Assembly (NCBI GenBank): GCA_003166795.1 | Contig: PMUS01000097.1 | Span: 26,060-90,059 of the forward strand | Direction of reading: 5' to 3' | From: Acidobacteriota bacterium | Lineage (GTDB): Bacteria > Acidobacteriota > Terriglobia > Acidiferrales > UBA7541 | Length of the DNA stretch: 64,000 nt | Shown: positions 26,354 through 35,458 of the stretch, in pieces | Numbering within the stretch: position 1 is the first letter of the stretch | How the letters are laid out: every line of letters begins with the position of its first letter | The notes under the pieces: generated by a model | The model's database searches: none | What the model was told of the DNA's origin: nothing | Seen by the model: only the letters and a program-made list of their open reading frames with translations | Program-made: the position numbers and the translations under genes

Positions 26354-29203
26354 CTAGTGGTCCAGCAGAATAAGCTGCGGATGCGTGTCGGTCGCGTCTT
26401 CCGAAAGTATTCGAACACTCCCAGGTGAAACAACGTAGAAGACGGAGCTTGTCGGGAAACCGCTCGGCACCGTGCCAGTTCCAGTGAGCGTGCCTCGCCC
26501 GTTTGGAGCGGGGCTCGAGAAGGTTGCCGTCAGGGGTTGAGCCAGTTTGGGCGCCGTCGCTCCCGTCGGATCAATCTCATCCACCACTCCCGTGAGCGCC
26601 CCGGCGCCGTTTGCGGTCGTCTGTCCAATCACATTCTTAACAGCGGCCTCCGCGATGGAGGGCGCGGTCAAGGTGTAGCCGTCTACAAACGACGTCAGAG
26701 AAAACGATGGCCCGCTCGTCTGCTGTTCGAGCCGTCCGGTGGTGACCGCAGCATCACTGCCGATCAGGAATCCTTGAGCCGGACCTGTCAAGTACGCCGC
26801 CGCTACGCGCGTTGCCGCCGCGGTGGACCCGAGCCCCGTGAAGCTGACGCGTCCATTCGAGGTGATCGCGCACGTTCCCGCAAACGAAATGGGCGTCGCT
26901 GCTCCGCCATTGATCGTGCCAGCGTTGTTTTCATCGTAGGTCAAATCCACGGCTGCGTTCTGGTTGCACAGTGTTGACGTCAGCAGTCCCGCAAACACGC
27001 TGGCACTGCCGCTCGAGCCCAGGCCCGTTCCGCTCGCTACGCTCGCGCCTGCTAGCGCTGTCTGGTCGAACTCCGTATTCGTCTGCTGCAGCACCACCTC
27101 GCCGGCGAGTCTGAACACTGTCGGCAATCCGGTGTTCTTATCGCTGTCCGCTTCAATGAAATACAAGTCCGAGGGCGTGACAAAGTAGAAAATAAAATTC
27201 AGCGTCACCTGCGGCGTGTTGTTCGGCGCGAACGTGAACTCCGCCGTCCCGCGAGTCCCCGCACCGAAGGTGTAATCGCCGGAAAGCGACTGGGAGCTAT
27301 AAGTCCCCGCATCATTAAAATCGCTCACGCCCGGACTCAGGGTCTGGTTGCCATCCGAATGGAAAACGCCGGCCAGGGCCGCGGGCTTCTCGGTCAAATC
27401 ATAGCCGGGCAATTCGAACGCGTAGTTCCCACTTAGGTTGTTGTTGCCAAAACTTGCGGGTCCCACAACAGGTTTCAAGGCGCCCTCCCCATGCGTGTGC
27501 TTGAGATCTTTACTTGTCGTGGTGGTGTAGTTTTCAAAGAAAGTCGCGTTCCCGTTCGAGTCGAGCACCAGATCGTAATCCGCGACGATCGTCGCATTAG
27601 CGCCAAAAGCGAACGTCAGCTCCATTGTCCCGCGCCCGTCGGAGCCCATCACATACGTGCTGCCCGCAATTGTGGAACTCTGCGGGATGATGGCGCCTCC
27701 CAGCGCGACGCCGGAGACGCGGTTGCTGTCCACGCTGCCAGCCGTGATCTGCCCGTCGCCATTCGCTGTAAGCGTGCCGGCCAGGGCAACTGGACCATCG
27801 CTGTCAAAGCCATTGAAGAGGAACGCGTATTGTCCGCTCAGCAGGGTGTTGTTTGTGGTGCCCGCGTTGATGGTAATTGTAAACTGCGCCGAATTGGTCT
27901 CGGGATCGGGAGTGCCATTCGAAGGATTGACTTCGGAATCGGCTACTTGAACCGTAAAAGTCGAAGCGGTCACCAGGGTGGGTGTTCCAGTAATAGTCGC
28001 GGGGCCGTTCGCCAGAGTCGAGAGGATCAATCCGGCAGGCAGCTGTCCTTGCGTGATGGTCCAGATGTACGGCGGTACGCCGCCCGTGGCGTTCAAATTG
28101 GCGCTGTACGCCGTTGCGGTGGTACCGGTTGCCAAAGGCCCCTCCGTCGAGATCAGAAGCGGCTGCGGAGCCTGAATCGTAATCGAGAATGGTGCGGGCG
28201 TTGCCGGGACCTTCTGAGGCGTCGGCAGGGAAGAGTCCGAGACCTGCACGGCGAAAGTGTAAATCGCCGGGTATGCCACAGGCGGTGTGGCGTGCGACTC
28301 GTTGATTGGGATGCCTGTGATCTGACCGGTGCTGCTATTCAGCGACAGACCAGGCGGCAGACTGCCGGACGTTATGGTCCAGGTCAGCGGTGCAACTCCA
28401 CCCAGCGTCGCGATCGAACCGCTATAAGTCGAATTAAGCGTCCCGGCAGGAAGCGGCGCCACCGTCACGGAAAGCGTTGGCGGCGGGGCAATGGTTATGA
28501 TGAATTGCTGACTGACCGCGGGCGCGCCTCCGCTGTCCACAACCTGTATCGTGAACGCGGAAGTCCCCGAGCCGCAGGGCGTCCCCACGATCGTACCCGT
28601 GGCGCTCGTGGACGACGTGTTCAATTTCAAGCAGTTCGGCAGCGAGCCGATCGGAACGCTGTAGGTGTAGGGTGATACGCCGCCGGTAAACGAGAAACTC
28701 TGGGTGTACGGTACGGCGTTGTTTCCATTGACCAGGGTGCACGGAAGCACGCCGCTCGGATTGCATTCCGTCACCGCAAAAACGGGAGGAAGCACTATGG
28801 AAAGGGTCGCGGTTTTGGTGACGTTTACGTCCGCGACGGATGTGGCCGTGATAACCACGGAGGTCGTGGCCGTGATCGCCGGCGCCGTATAAGTGACGCC
28901 AAAAGGGGCGTTATTTGTGAGAGTCCCACAATTTCCAACAGCCAATCCTGAACCGGCGCAGCCCGATTGCTTGGCGAAAGTCCACGTAACTCCCAGAGCC
29001 TTCGTGTCGCCGCCTACCGTAGCCGTAAAGTTGAGCGCGTTCGAAGTCGCGGAACCAAGCGGAGTCTCGTCCATCATCAACAGGCCGTTGGCGGACTCCA
29101 CTTCGACCGAAATCATCAAGCCGCTGCCACCGCCGCAGCCGGAAAGTATCACTAGGCCCAGACAGGCGGCGCAAAACACCGCAGCGAATCGCATTTTCTT
29201 CAT
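26354..29203 (-). CDS. large surface lipoprotein with putative Ig-fold repeats
   Basis: The ATG at 29203 is chosen because the frame then begins with a lipoprotein signal peptide and lipobox (LVILSGCGGGSG, Cys about residue 23). The 949-residue product carries, after an N-terminal domain, three or four tandem putative-Ig (He_PIG) repeats. These are recognisable by GVAPLTWTITSGSLPPGLSLN and GGVPPYIWTITQGQLPAGL, which recur at about 100-residue spacing. The C-terminal half has another repeated unit (NLSGNYAFELPGYD, LSGQYAFLFNGFD) rich in Gly, Ser and Thr. Such proteins are common on acidobacterial surfaces, with adhesion or polysaccharide contact suspected. The coding strand, lipobox and repeats are seen; function is unknown. 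Confidence 0.88.
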   Translation of the reverse strand: MKKMRFAAVFCAACLGLVILSGCGGGSGLMISVEVESANGLLMMDETPLGSATSNALNFTATVGGDTKALGVTWTFAKQSGCAGSGLAVGNCGTLTNNAPFGVTYTAPAITATTSVVITATSVADVNVTKTATLSIVLPPVFAVTECNPSGVLPCTLVNGNNAVPYTQSFSFTGGVSPYTYSVPIGSLPNCLKLNTSSTSATGTIVGTPCGSGTSAFTIQVVDSGGAPAVSQQFIITIAPPPTLSVTVAPLPAGTLNSTYSGSIATLGGVAPLTWTITSGSLPPGLSLNSSTGQITGIPINESHATPPVAYPAIYTFAVQVSDSSLPTPQKVPATPAPFSITIQAPQPLLISTEGPLATGTTATAYSANLNATGGVPPYIWTITQGQLPAGLILSTLANGPATITGTPTLVTASTFTVQVADSEVNPSNGTPDPETNSAQFTITINAGTTNNTLLSGQYAFLFNGFDSDGPVALAGTLTANGDGQITAGSVDSNRVSGVALGGAIIPQSSTIAGSTYVMGSDGRGTMELTFAFGANATIVADYDLVLDSNGNATFFENYTTTTSKDLKHTHGEGALKPVVGPASFGNNNLSGNYAFELPGYDLTEKPAALAGVFHSDGNQTLSPGVSDFNDAGTYSSQSLSGDYTFGAGTRGTAEFTFAPNNTPQVTLNFIFYFVTPSDLYFIEADSDKNTGLPTVFRLAGEVVLQQTNTEFDQTALAGASVASGTGLGSSGSASVFAGLLTSTLCNQNAAVDLTYDENNAGTINGGAATPISFAGTCAITSNGRVSFTGLGSTAAATRVAAAYLTGPAQGFLIGSDAAVTTGRLEQQTSGPSFSLTSFVDGYTLTAPSIAEAAVKNVIGQTTANGAGALTGVVDEIDPTGATAPKLAQPLTATFSSPAPNGRGTLTGTGTVPSGFPTSSVFYVVSPGSVRILSEDATDTHPQLILLDH

Positions 29204-29765
29204 GCAGCCACCTGAATTACCATGGTCAAATCTGCTCCCTCGCGCGGTATTGCGTTCCATTTGGGCATGGGCCTTCGGAACCGTCTTACTCCCACGGATT
29301 TCCATTTCGACGCGGCCGGGATTCGGATAGTCTCACAGGACGCTCCGGCGCATCTAGCGAATTGAGCTGAATAACAAAACGGCCGGAGAGAGTCAATCCA
29401 CATATCTCCGGCACCACCCCTCCCCCAACCTAACGTAGGTGTGTTGCATCTTAACTACCGGGCGCATTTGATCCTGGACGCTGCAATCTGCGGCATGATT
29501 CAGCCATGGTGGATGCGCGTAGCGTGGCGCTCGTTGCCTGCCGGTATAGAGCTCGTTGGTGTTGCGTGGCACCCTCCAGCCTGACTCGCCCACTCTTGCG
29601 CTGCGCTCGCGTAGAACAGGCGGCATGAATCTTGATTGGAAATGTCGCGATTCAATTGCGCGATTTTCTATTTTGAATGGTTTTTTGGTATAAGGGAGTG
29701 CGCATAAAGGGCTTGGGTAGCTTGTTTGTCCTCTTTTTTTCGCACGGCTCATACGGAGGAAGGCA
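29204..29765. other. 562-base gap without a convincing gene
   Basis: This is the divergent gap between the lipoprotein gene and the ABC operon. A 119-codon minus-strand frame (29393-29752) has no recognisable features or ribosome-binding site and is rejected. An AT-rich tract at about 29650-29700 just before the GGAGGAAGG site of the ABC operon may hold its promoter, but no hexamer pair is convincing. Confidence 0.5.
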
Positions 29766-30725
29766 TTGATTGAAGTTCAGAATCTGACCAAGGCCTACGG
29801 CCTGGTCACGGCAGTGGACCACGTCTCATTCACCGTCAATAAAGGTGAAATCCTAGGCTTTCTGGGCCCGAACGGCGCCGGAAAAACCACCACGATGCGC
29901 ATCCTGACCGGGTTTATGCCCGCAACGTCGGGAACGGCGCGCGTCTCCGGATTTGACGTCGCGCAGGATTCACTCGAGGTGCGCCGTCACATCGGCTATT
30001 TGCCCGAGGCGCCCCCTCTCTATCCCGATATGGCGGTGGGCACCTATCTCGACTTCGTTCTGCGGATCAAGAATATTCCGGCGGAACGGCGGCGCGCTCG
30101 CGTGGACGACGCGATCGAGAAAACCAATCTTGGCGACAAGCGCACCCAGCTGATCAAGCGGCTGTCGCGCGGATACAAACAGCGCGTCGGCCTGGCGCAA
30201 GCCCTGGTCCACGATCCGGACGTCATCATTCTGGACGAGCCGACCGTGGGGCTTGACCCCAAGCAGATCATCGAAGTGCGCCATCTCATCAAGAGTCTCG
30301 CGGGAAGCCACACGATCATCCTTTCGACGCACATCCTGCCGGAAGTCAGCATGACGTGCGATCGCGTGGTGATCATCAACAAAGGCAAGATAGCGGCGGT
30401 GGATACTCCGCAGAACCTGACTACCCAGCTGAAGAGCGGCCAGAGAATTCAACTCGAGGTTCGCGCCCCTGAAAAGCCCATGCAGGAACTGCTTGGGCAG
30501 ATTCCGGGGACCAGCCGTGTGCAACTGGACTCCTCGCGAGCCGATGGCCATTTGACGGCCACGGTCGAAGCCGCGCCGGGCCAGGACATCCGCAGCGTGA
30601 TTGCCGCGAAGATCGTCGAAAAGGGCTGGGAGCTCTACGAATTGCGCGGCGTGAGCATGAGTCTGGAAGACATTTTCCTCGAACTTACGACCGACGATGC
30701 CGCCCACGCGCAGCCGTCCAACTAA
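29766..30725 (+). CDS. ABC transporter ATP-binding protein (GldA-like)
   Basis: A TTG start follows a strong GGAGGAAGG site and the product begins MIEVQNLTKAYG. The 319-residue ATPase has Walker A GPNGAGKTT, signature LSRGYKQRVG, Walker B VIILDEPTVGLDP and a His switch in LSTHILPE. A C-terminal extension of about 90 residues lies beyond the core (KSGQRIQLEVRAPEKPM...), typical of ABC-2 ATPases that pair with membrane proteins. It is the first of four closely spaced plus-strand genes and energises the permease 12 bases downstream. The set matches the GldA/GldF/GldG arrangement named from gliding bacteria but found widely. Function in a non-gliding context is unknown; transport of an envelope component is inference. 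Confidence 0.93.
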   Translation: MIEVQNLTKAYGLVTAVDHVSFTVNKGEILGFLGPNGAGKTTTMRILTGFMPATSGTARVSGFDVAQDSLEVRRHIGYLPEAPPLYPDMAVGTYLDFVLRIKNIPAERRRARVDDAIEKTNLGDKRTQLIKRLSRGYKQRVGLAQALVHDPDVIILDEPTVGLDPKQIIEVRHLIKSLAGSHTIILSTHILPEVSMTCDRVVIINKGKIAAVDTPQNLTTQLKSGQRIQLEVRAPEKPMQELLGQIPGTSRVQLDSSRADGHLTATVEAAPGQDIRSVIAAKIVEKGWELYELRGVSMSLEDIFLELTTDDAAHAQPSN

Positions 30726-30737
30726 TCGGAGGAAACG

Positions 30738-31481
30738 ATGCGCAGTTTGTACGCCATTTATCGCAAGGAGATGGGCCACTACTTCGTTTCCCCTATCGCC
30801 TATGTGCTCGTGGGTCTGTTCCTGTTCCTCAGCGGGTTCTTTTTCGATCTGTACGTGAACGCGGCGAACGATCAGGCGCCCGACGCCCCCACCTGGGTGC
30901 TTCGCGCCTTTCTTGGTTTTCTGGCTCTCGTTTTTCTCTTCTTCCTTCCGATGGTTACCATGGGCGTTTATGCCGAGGAAAGAAAGCGCGGCACGATGGA
31001 GCTGTTGATGACGTCGCCCATCACCGAGCTGCAAATCGTGCTCGGCAAATTTTTCGCATCGCTCACGTTGTTTGGCGCGATGTTGCTACCGACCGCGGGC
31101 TGCGTCGTTTTCATCTGGTTGCACAGCGATCCCGTGCCGCCATTTCGCATCGTGCTCTCCGGGTATCTGGGGGCGCTGTTGTTCGGGGGATCCTTGCTGG
31201 CGCTGGGTTCGTTCCTCTCATCGCTGACCGAAAATCAGATTATTGCTGCCGCGCTCACGTTCGCCGCGTTTCTGGTGTTGTGGGCCATTGATTTCGGCAC
31301 GCGCGGAGCCAGCGGCCCGGCGGGGCAGGTTTTGCAGTATCTCTCGGTCATCAATCATTACGACGATTTTACCCGAGGCATCATTGATACGGCGGGTGTG
31401 ACCTATTACCTGAGCTTCATAATTCTTTTTATTTTCTTAACGGTCCGCTCCGTGGATTCCATGCGTTGGCGGCGGGCGTAG
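30738..31481 (+). CDS. ABC-2 type permease (GldF-like)
   Basis: This 247-residue integral membrane protein has about six helices. It begins MRSLYAIYRKEMGHYFVSPIAYVLVG, the usual opening of the ABC-2 permease family (a cytoplasmic amphipathic segment with KEM...YF before helix 1). The cytoplasmic loop EERKRGTMELLMTSPIT is the conserved coupling element that contacts the ATPase. An ATG follows CGGAGGAAACG. It lies between the ATPase and the GldG-like gene and is certainly part of the same operon. The substrate cannot be read from sequence. Confidence 0.92.
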   Translation: MRSLYAIYRKEMGHYFVSPIAYVLVGLFLFLSGFFFDLYVNAANDQAPDAPTWVLRAFLGFLALVFLFFLPMVTMGVYAEERKRGTMELLMTSPITELQIVLGKFFASLTLFGAMLLPTAGCVVFIWLHSDPVPPFRIVLSGYLGALLFGGSLLALGSFLSSLTENQIIAAALTFAAFLVLWAIDFGTRGASGPAGQVLQYLSVINHYDDFTRGIIDTAGVTYYLSFIILFIFLTVRSVDSMRWRRA

Positions 31482-31515
31482 CGCGGTTTTCGGGGTTCCG
31501 GGAGGGATTCATAGT

Positions 31516-33060
31516 ATGAATTGGGATCGGAAAGAAACGGCACGATCGCTCGCGGCGGTGGGCGGCGCCTGCGTGGTCGCCGGATACCTTCGTTATTCGA
31601 TACAGGCCGAATTGCTGCGGACGAGCGAGATTCTTCTGATCGGCGGCGGTGTTCTTCTGCTCGCTGCAATTGTGATTGGCTTCGAGTACATCGTGAACTT
31701 TTTCTCGAAGCGTTCCTCGCAGCTCGGCACGAACGCCATCATTCTGTCGGTCGCGGTCGTCGCCATCCTGGTGCTCTTGAATTTCCTGAGTTTTCGGCAC
31801 TCCAAGCGTTTCGATCTGACCACCGACAAGCAATTCAGCGTCTCCGACCAGACTCGCAAAATCGTCGGCGGCCTGCAAAGGGACGTGACCATCGTTCGCT
31901 TCGCGCGGCCTTCGGATTCGACTCCGGACTCCCAGCGCTTCGAAGATTTGATGATCGAGTACAAGCACCTTAGCCCGCATTTCCAGTTCAAGGACGTCAA
32001 CCCGCAGGAAAAACCCGAGGTGGCCAAGGAATACGGCGCGAAGCACATCGGCGACGTCATCGTGGCGTCCGGCCAGCAGAAGGTGAATCTCGAAGGCAGC
32101 CCCGAGGGTGGATTCTCCGAATCGGATGTCACCAACACGATCTTGAAAGCAACGCGCGACACTGTGAAAACAGTGTGTTTCGTCACGGGCCACGGCGAGA
32201 AATCGTTAACCGACAGTGGCGTGGATGGCTACGCGCAGATGGCGGAGAACCTCAAGCGCGAAACCTATACCGCGGATTCCATCAATCTGGTCACCGGGGG
32301 CATTCCTTCCGACTGCGATGTCGTCGTGATCGCCGGGCCAACGAAGCCTTTTTTCCCGCAGGAAACAGCGATGGTGTCCAAGTACCTGGACGCCGGCGGC
32401 AAAGTGCTGATCGAGGTTGATCCCGAGACGGACCCCAAGCTCGATACCGTCTTCCAGCCTTGGAACATCAATGTCGGGAACAACGTGGTGATTGACGCGA
32501 GCGGAATGGGCCAGTTGCTGGGCGCCGGGCCCGAGATCCCGCTTGTCGTGCAATACGGCGATAGTCCGATCACAAAGGGCCTCGAGCGCCAGATGACCTA
32601 TTTCCCGATTGCGCGCACGGTTTCGATCGCGGACAAATCGAAATCCGATCCCGAGGCTGTCGAGCTGCTCAAGACTTCGCCGCAAAGTTTCACGAAGCCC
32701 AAGCTCGAGCACACCGTGAAATACGATCCGAAGACGGACACGCTCGGACCTCTTTCGCTGGGCGTGGCCGCCAGCCGGAAGGTGGACGACAAGAGCGCTC
32801 GGCTCGTTGTCATCGGTGACTCCGACTTCGCGACCGATCAGGTGCTTGGCGGTCCGGGAAGCGATGGCGACCTCTTCCTCAACACTATCAATTGGCTCGC
32901 GCAGGACGAGAATCTGATTTCCATCCGGCCGAAACCCGAAACGAGCCGCCACATCACGCTTACCGTGGCTCAGGGAACTGCTCTCGCATGGATCGATCGG
33001 TTTTTTCTGCCGGGCATCGTGATTATCGTCGGGATCTCCATCTGGTGGAAGCGGCGGTAG
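31516..33060 (+). CDS. GldG-like ABC auxiliary protein
   Basis: The 514-residue protein has two N-terminal membrane helices (about 10-30 and 36-58) with a third nearby (about 72-92). A large extracytoplasmic domain (about 95-480) follows, of the uncharacterised ABC-type auxiliary (GldG) family, opening with the usual FDLTTDKQFSVSDQTRKIV. A last membrane helix (about 490-508; FFLPGIVIIVGISIWW) ends just before a basic tail. The domain resembles Rossmann/GATase-like folds (CFVTGHGEKSLTDSG, VVIAGPTKPF), and it may bind a ligand delivered to the permease. It sits 34 bases after the permease gene and 19 before the DUF4340 gene, within one operon. Confidence 0.88.
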   Translation: MNWDRKETARSLAAVGGACVVAGYLRYSIQAELLRTSEILLIGGGVLLLAAIVIGFEYIVNFFSKRSSQLGTNAIILSVAVVAILVLLNFLSFRHSKRFDLTTDKQFSVSDQTRKIVGGLQRDVTIVRFARPSDSTPDSQRFEDLMIEYKHLSPHFQFKDVNPQEKPEVAKEYGAKHIGDVIVASGQQKVNLEGSPEGGFSESDVTNTILKATRDTVKTVCFVTGHGEKSLTDSGVDGYAQMAENLKRETYTADSINLVTGGIPSDCDVVVIAGPTKPFFPQETAMVSKYLDAGGKVLIEVDPETDPKLDTVFQPWNINVGNNVVIDASGMGQLLGAGPEIPLVVQYGDSPITKGLERQMTYFPIARTVSIADKSKSDPEAVELLKTSPQSFTKPKLEHTVKYDPKTDTLGPLSLGVAASRKVDDKSARLVVIGDSDFATDQVLGGPGSDGDLFLNTINWLAQDENLISIRPKPETSRHITLTVAQGTALAWIDRFFLPGIVIIVGISIWWKRR

Positions 33061-33079
33061 AAGGTCCGCACGGGAATTC

Positions 33080-34450
33080 ATGATCAAGAAAACCACTCTG
33101 CTCGTGCTTCTTTGCGCAGCCGCTCTCGGCGCGGCGGTCTACTATTTTGATTGGAAGAAGGGCAACGAACCTAAGCCTGCCGCGGACGCGTCCAAGCCGG
33201 CCTTTTCGTTTCAGGCCTCCGACATCGTGGCATTCATGCTCGCTCACCCGGCTCAACCGGGAGATTCCCCGGTCCGCTTTGAAAAGCGCGATGGTGCGTG
33301 GCGAATCGTGCAGCCGATCGAGACCGACGCCGATCAATCAACAGCCGAGGGAATCGTGGACCAGCTCGCCACCGCGCGAATTGCGCAAACCGAATCCGGG
33401 TCCGCGGACCGGCGAAAAGCGTTTGGCCTGGACCCGCCCCAGGCTTCGGTGGATTTTCAGCTCGCCAATGGTTCAAAGCATACGATTCTGATCGGGGACA
33501 AGGATTTCACCGGCGAGTCTGCTTACACAATTATAGACAACGGCCACGACGTAACGCTGCTGCCGCAATTGCTTTCCACAAGCGTAAGCAAGTCGCTCGA
33601 TGATCTGCGCGATCGCGCCGTCCTCCACATGGACACTGAACAGGTAACTTCGTTCGAGCTCAAGAATTCCTCCGGTGACCTCGCGGTTACGAAGGACAAA
33701 GACGAATGGAAGTTCGCAACGCCTGCGGGCTCGCTGGCAGGCAAGGACGCTGTGGACGCGCTCCTCCAGGCGGTGGCCAACGCCAAAATGGTCTCGGTCG
33801 CGAGCGAGAAGCCCGACAACCTGGCGCGCTATGGCCTGGCGTCTCCTGCCATCACGTTCACGGCCTCTGGCGACAAAGGCGCCAAGTCCACGCTCGTGGT
33901 CGGAAAGCAGGATGGCGCTGCGTACTTCGCGCGCGATCTTTCCCGGCCCACGATTTTTCGCATAGATGGGGATGCCGAAAAGAAACTGTCGGAGAAGTTC
34001 GGCGACCTGCGCGACAAACAGGTCCTTCACGCCGATATAGCCGATACACAGCGCATTCAAATCCAGGACGCAGCCGGCGCATTCGTCTTGAGTCGGAAGC
34101 CGGGCAATTCGGACGAGTGGACGTTCGAATCACCCGCCGATCGGAAGGGTAAGCCGGTCTCTAGTTGGAAGGTTCTCGATCCCTTGGGAACCATGCGAGC
34201 CGAGGAGGTGATTGACCACCCCGCGCCGAATCTGCTGGCGCAGCTCTCCACTGCGGCGATAGGGCTGGTCCTCACCGGCAAGGATGGCAAGGATCTGAAT
34301 TTGCGAATCTCGAAGCCCACCGGTGATTTTGTATACGCGCAGGCGAGCGGCGACCCAGCGCTCTATAAGCTGAAGAAGGAAGTTTTCGACCAGTTGAATC
34401 TCAGCGGAGCCGATCTCGCCGCCGGCGACGCCGCCGCGGCCCCGAATTAA
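33080..34450 (+). CDS. DUF4340-type extracytoplasmic protein of the ABC operon
   Basis: This 456-residue protein has an N-terminal membrane anchor (about 5-21, VLLCAAALGAAVYYF). Two or three repeated domains of about 120-150 residues follow. Each begins with a fragment like VRFEKRDGAWRIVQPIETDAD and continues to a FGLDPPQASVDFQL-type strand, the pattern of the DUF4340 family. That family is almost always next to a GldG-like protein, as here. The repeats suggest a beta-rich binding surface outside the membrane. It is the last gene of the operon, seven bases from a convergent small gene. Assignment to the family is good; the molecular role is unknown. Confidence 0.85.
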   Translation: MIKKTTLLVLLCAAALGAAVYYFDWKKGNEPKPAADASKPAFSFQASDIVAFMLAHPAQPGDSPVRFEKRDGAWRIVQPIETDADQSTAEGIVDQLATARIAQTESGSADRRKAFGLDPPQASVDFQLANGSKHTILIGDKDFTGESAYTIIDNGHDVTLLPQLLSTSVSKSLDDLRDRAVLHMDTEQVTSFELKNSSGDLAVTKDKDEWKFATPAGSLAGKDAVDALLQAVANAKMVSVASEKPDNLARYGLASPAITFTASGDKGAKSTLVVGKQDGAAYFARDLSRPTIFRIDGDAEKKLSEKFGDLRDKQVLHADIADTQRIQIQDAAGAFVLSRKPGNSDEWTFESPADRKGKPVSSWKVLDPLGTMRAEEVIDHPAPNLLAQLSTAAIGLVLTGKDGKDLNLRISKPTGDFVYAQASGDPALYKLKKEVFDQLNLSGADLAAGDAAAAPN

Positions 34451-34457
34451 TCGGGCG

Positions 34458-34706
34458 TTAGGACGCCTCGCCTGCCGGAACGCCTTCGTTTTGCCATGTG
34501 GCGAGCAGCAGAACCTTGCCCGTCACTGGCGAGAGGTGAATGTAATAGACCACCGAATCGCTTTCGATCTCGTAGAAACCTCTGCGCTTAGGGTCGGCAA
34601 TCGTGCTTGCGCCGCTCGCCAACAGACTTCGCAGCGCTGCCACGGTCTCCGTCGGATGATTCCCCAGGTCTTCGATCTGCGCTTTACTGCTCAGGTTTGC
34701 AACCAT
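34458..34706 (-). CDS. small protein of unknown function (82 residues)
   Basis: The ATG at 34706 follows CAAGGAGCAGGCA, a good ribosome-binding site. The product (MVANLSSKAQIEDLGNHP) is acidic and soluble, without Cys or membrane helix. The middle has a strand-rich stretch (FYEIESDSVVYYIHLSPVTGKVLLLATW), so a small alpha-plus-beta domain is likely. It resembles no family I can name. It ends seven bases from the DUF4340 gene and converges with it. The ribosome-binding site and codon use support a real gene. Confidence 0.6.
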   Translation of the reverse strand: MVANLSSKAQIEDLGNHPTETVAALRSLLASGASTIADPKRRGFYEIESDSVVYYIHLSPVTGKVLLLATWQNEGVPAGEAS

Positions 34707-34919
34707 TGCCTGCTCCTTGGCCTCTCACAGATATTACGCGGCCCGATGGCAAAATGTTCCATCGCGTCGTGAGTTGTTTCCAAGGCATCCATTCCCATGT
34801 TGCTCGAACGAAAGACGTGCATCGTAATTGTTAAATAATAATAGAGTTAACCTTCTTCTTGCTACTTGCGCGGCCAAATTAAAATTGCGATAGTCGCGGG
34901 CATTGAGGTTCATCCGATC

Positions 34920-35135
34920 GTGAAGAAGAAGACAACGAAGGCGAAGTCAAAAGGTTCCAGCCGGTTCCACCAGGACCGCAGGCGCAAGCATCGCCACTGG
35001 CAGGTCACCGTGTATTACCATGACGGTGAGAAGTTTGGTCGCGTTTATATCGATCGCGAACGCGCCGAGCGGTTTGCCGAACGTCAAAAGAAGTCGCCCG
35101 TCGTGAAGGCAACTCGCATCATGGAAGTGGATTAG
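34920..35135 (+). CDS. small basic protein of unknown function
   Basis: A GTG at 34920 gives 71 residues beginning VKKKTTKAKSKGSSRF; a TTG at 34866 would add 18. The N-terminal third is almost all Lys, Arg and Ser. A short strand-rich domain (HWQVTVYYHDGEKFGRVYIDRE) ends in a basic helix (RAERFAERQKKS). The composition suggests nucleic-acid or ribosome binding, but I know no matching family. It is monocistronic, upstream of tRNA-Gly. The start is not settled because neither candidate has a strong ribosome-binding site. Confidence 0.5.
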   Translation: MKKKTTKAKSKGSSRFHQDRRRKHRHWQVTVYYHDGEKFGRVYIDRERAERFAERQKKSPVVKATRIMEVD

Positions 35136-35229
35136 GCGAGTCGCAATTTACTTCGCCTCGGTTCCCGGGCCACGTCGCCTCAGGTGACCTCCGCTTTCTC
35201 CATCACGGACTCATGCTTCCGAGCGGGTC

Positions 35230-35258
35230 TTGTCCCTCCGTAGGGGGCATGCTATAAA
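35230..35258 (+). promoter_or_regulatory. sigma-70 promoter for tRNA-Gly
   Basis: TTGTCC (-35), a 17-base spacer and TGC-TATAAA (extended -10, 5 of 6 matches) lie 30 bases before the tRNA. This is one of the best promoters in the window. Confidence 0.7.
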
Positions 35259-35288
35259 TGCGTCAGGCGACGCATGGTCGTTGCGTAC

Positions 35289-35362
35289 GCGGGATTCGTA
35301 TAGTGGTAGTACGCCACCTTGCCAAGGTGGAGGCGAGAGTTCGATTCTCTTATCCCGCTCCA
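35289..35362 (+). tRNA. tRNA-Gly (GCC)
   Basis: The acceptor GCGGGAT pairs with ATCCCGC, and the anticodon stem CCACC/GGTGG encloses the loop TTGCCAA with anticodon GCC. The T arm AGAG-TTCGATT-CTCT is regular. The 3' end TCCA is encoded in the DNA. The 74-base length and all invariant positions fit a standard tRNA-Gly. Confidence 0.97.
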
Positions 35363-35458
35363 TTTTCTCCCCAAACTGCCCTCCCGAACCACATGTCGGC
35401 ATATCGTTCTGCTTCAATCGATTTCGCGTCGTAAGGATTGGCAGGCTAGCAGTCGCGG

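Noticed and set aside
27491..28675. 394-codon plus-strand frame opposite the Ig lipoprotein
   Set aside because: The basic, Arg-rich composition is typical of an antisense shadow; the lipoprotein reading has a signal peptide and repeats.
29393..29752. 119-codon minus-strand frame in the gap before the ABC operon
   Set aside because: There is no family, signal peptide or ribosome-binding site, and the residue composition is mixed and basic.
35136..35288. possible further small RNA in the gap before tRNA-Gly
   Set aside because: The gap is explained by the tRNA promoter; no second structured RNA is visible.
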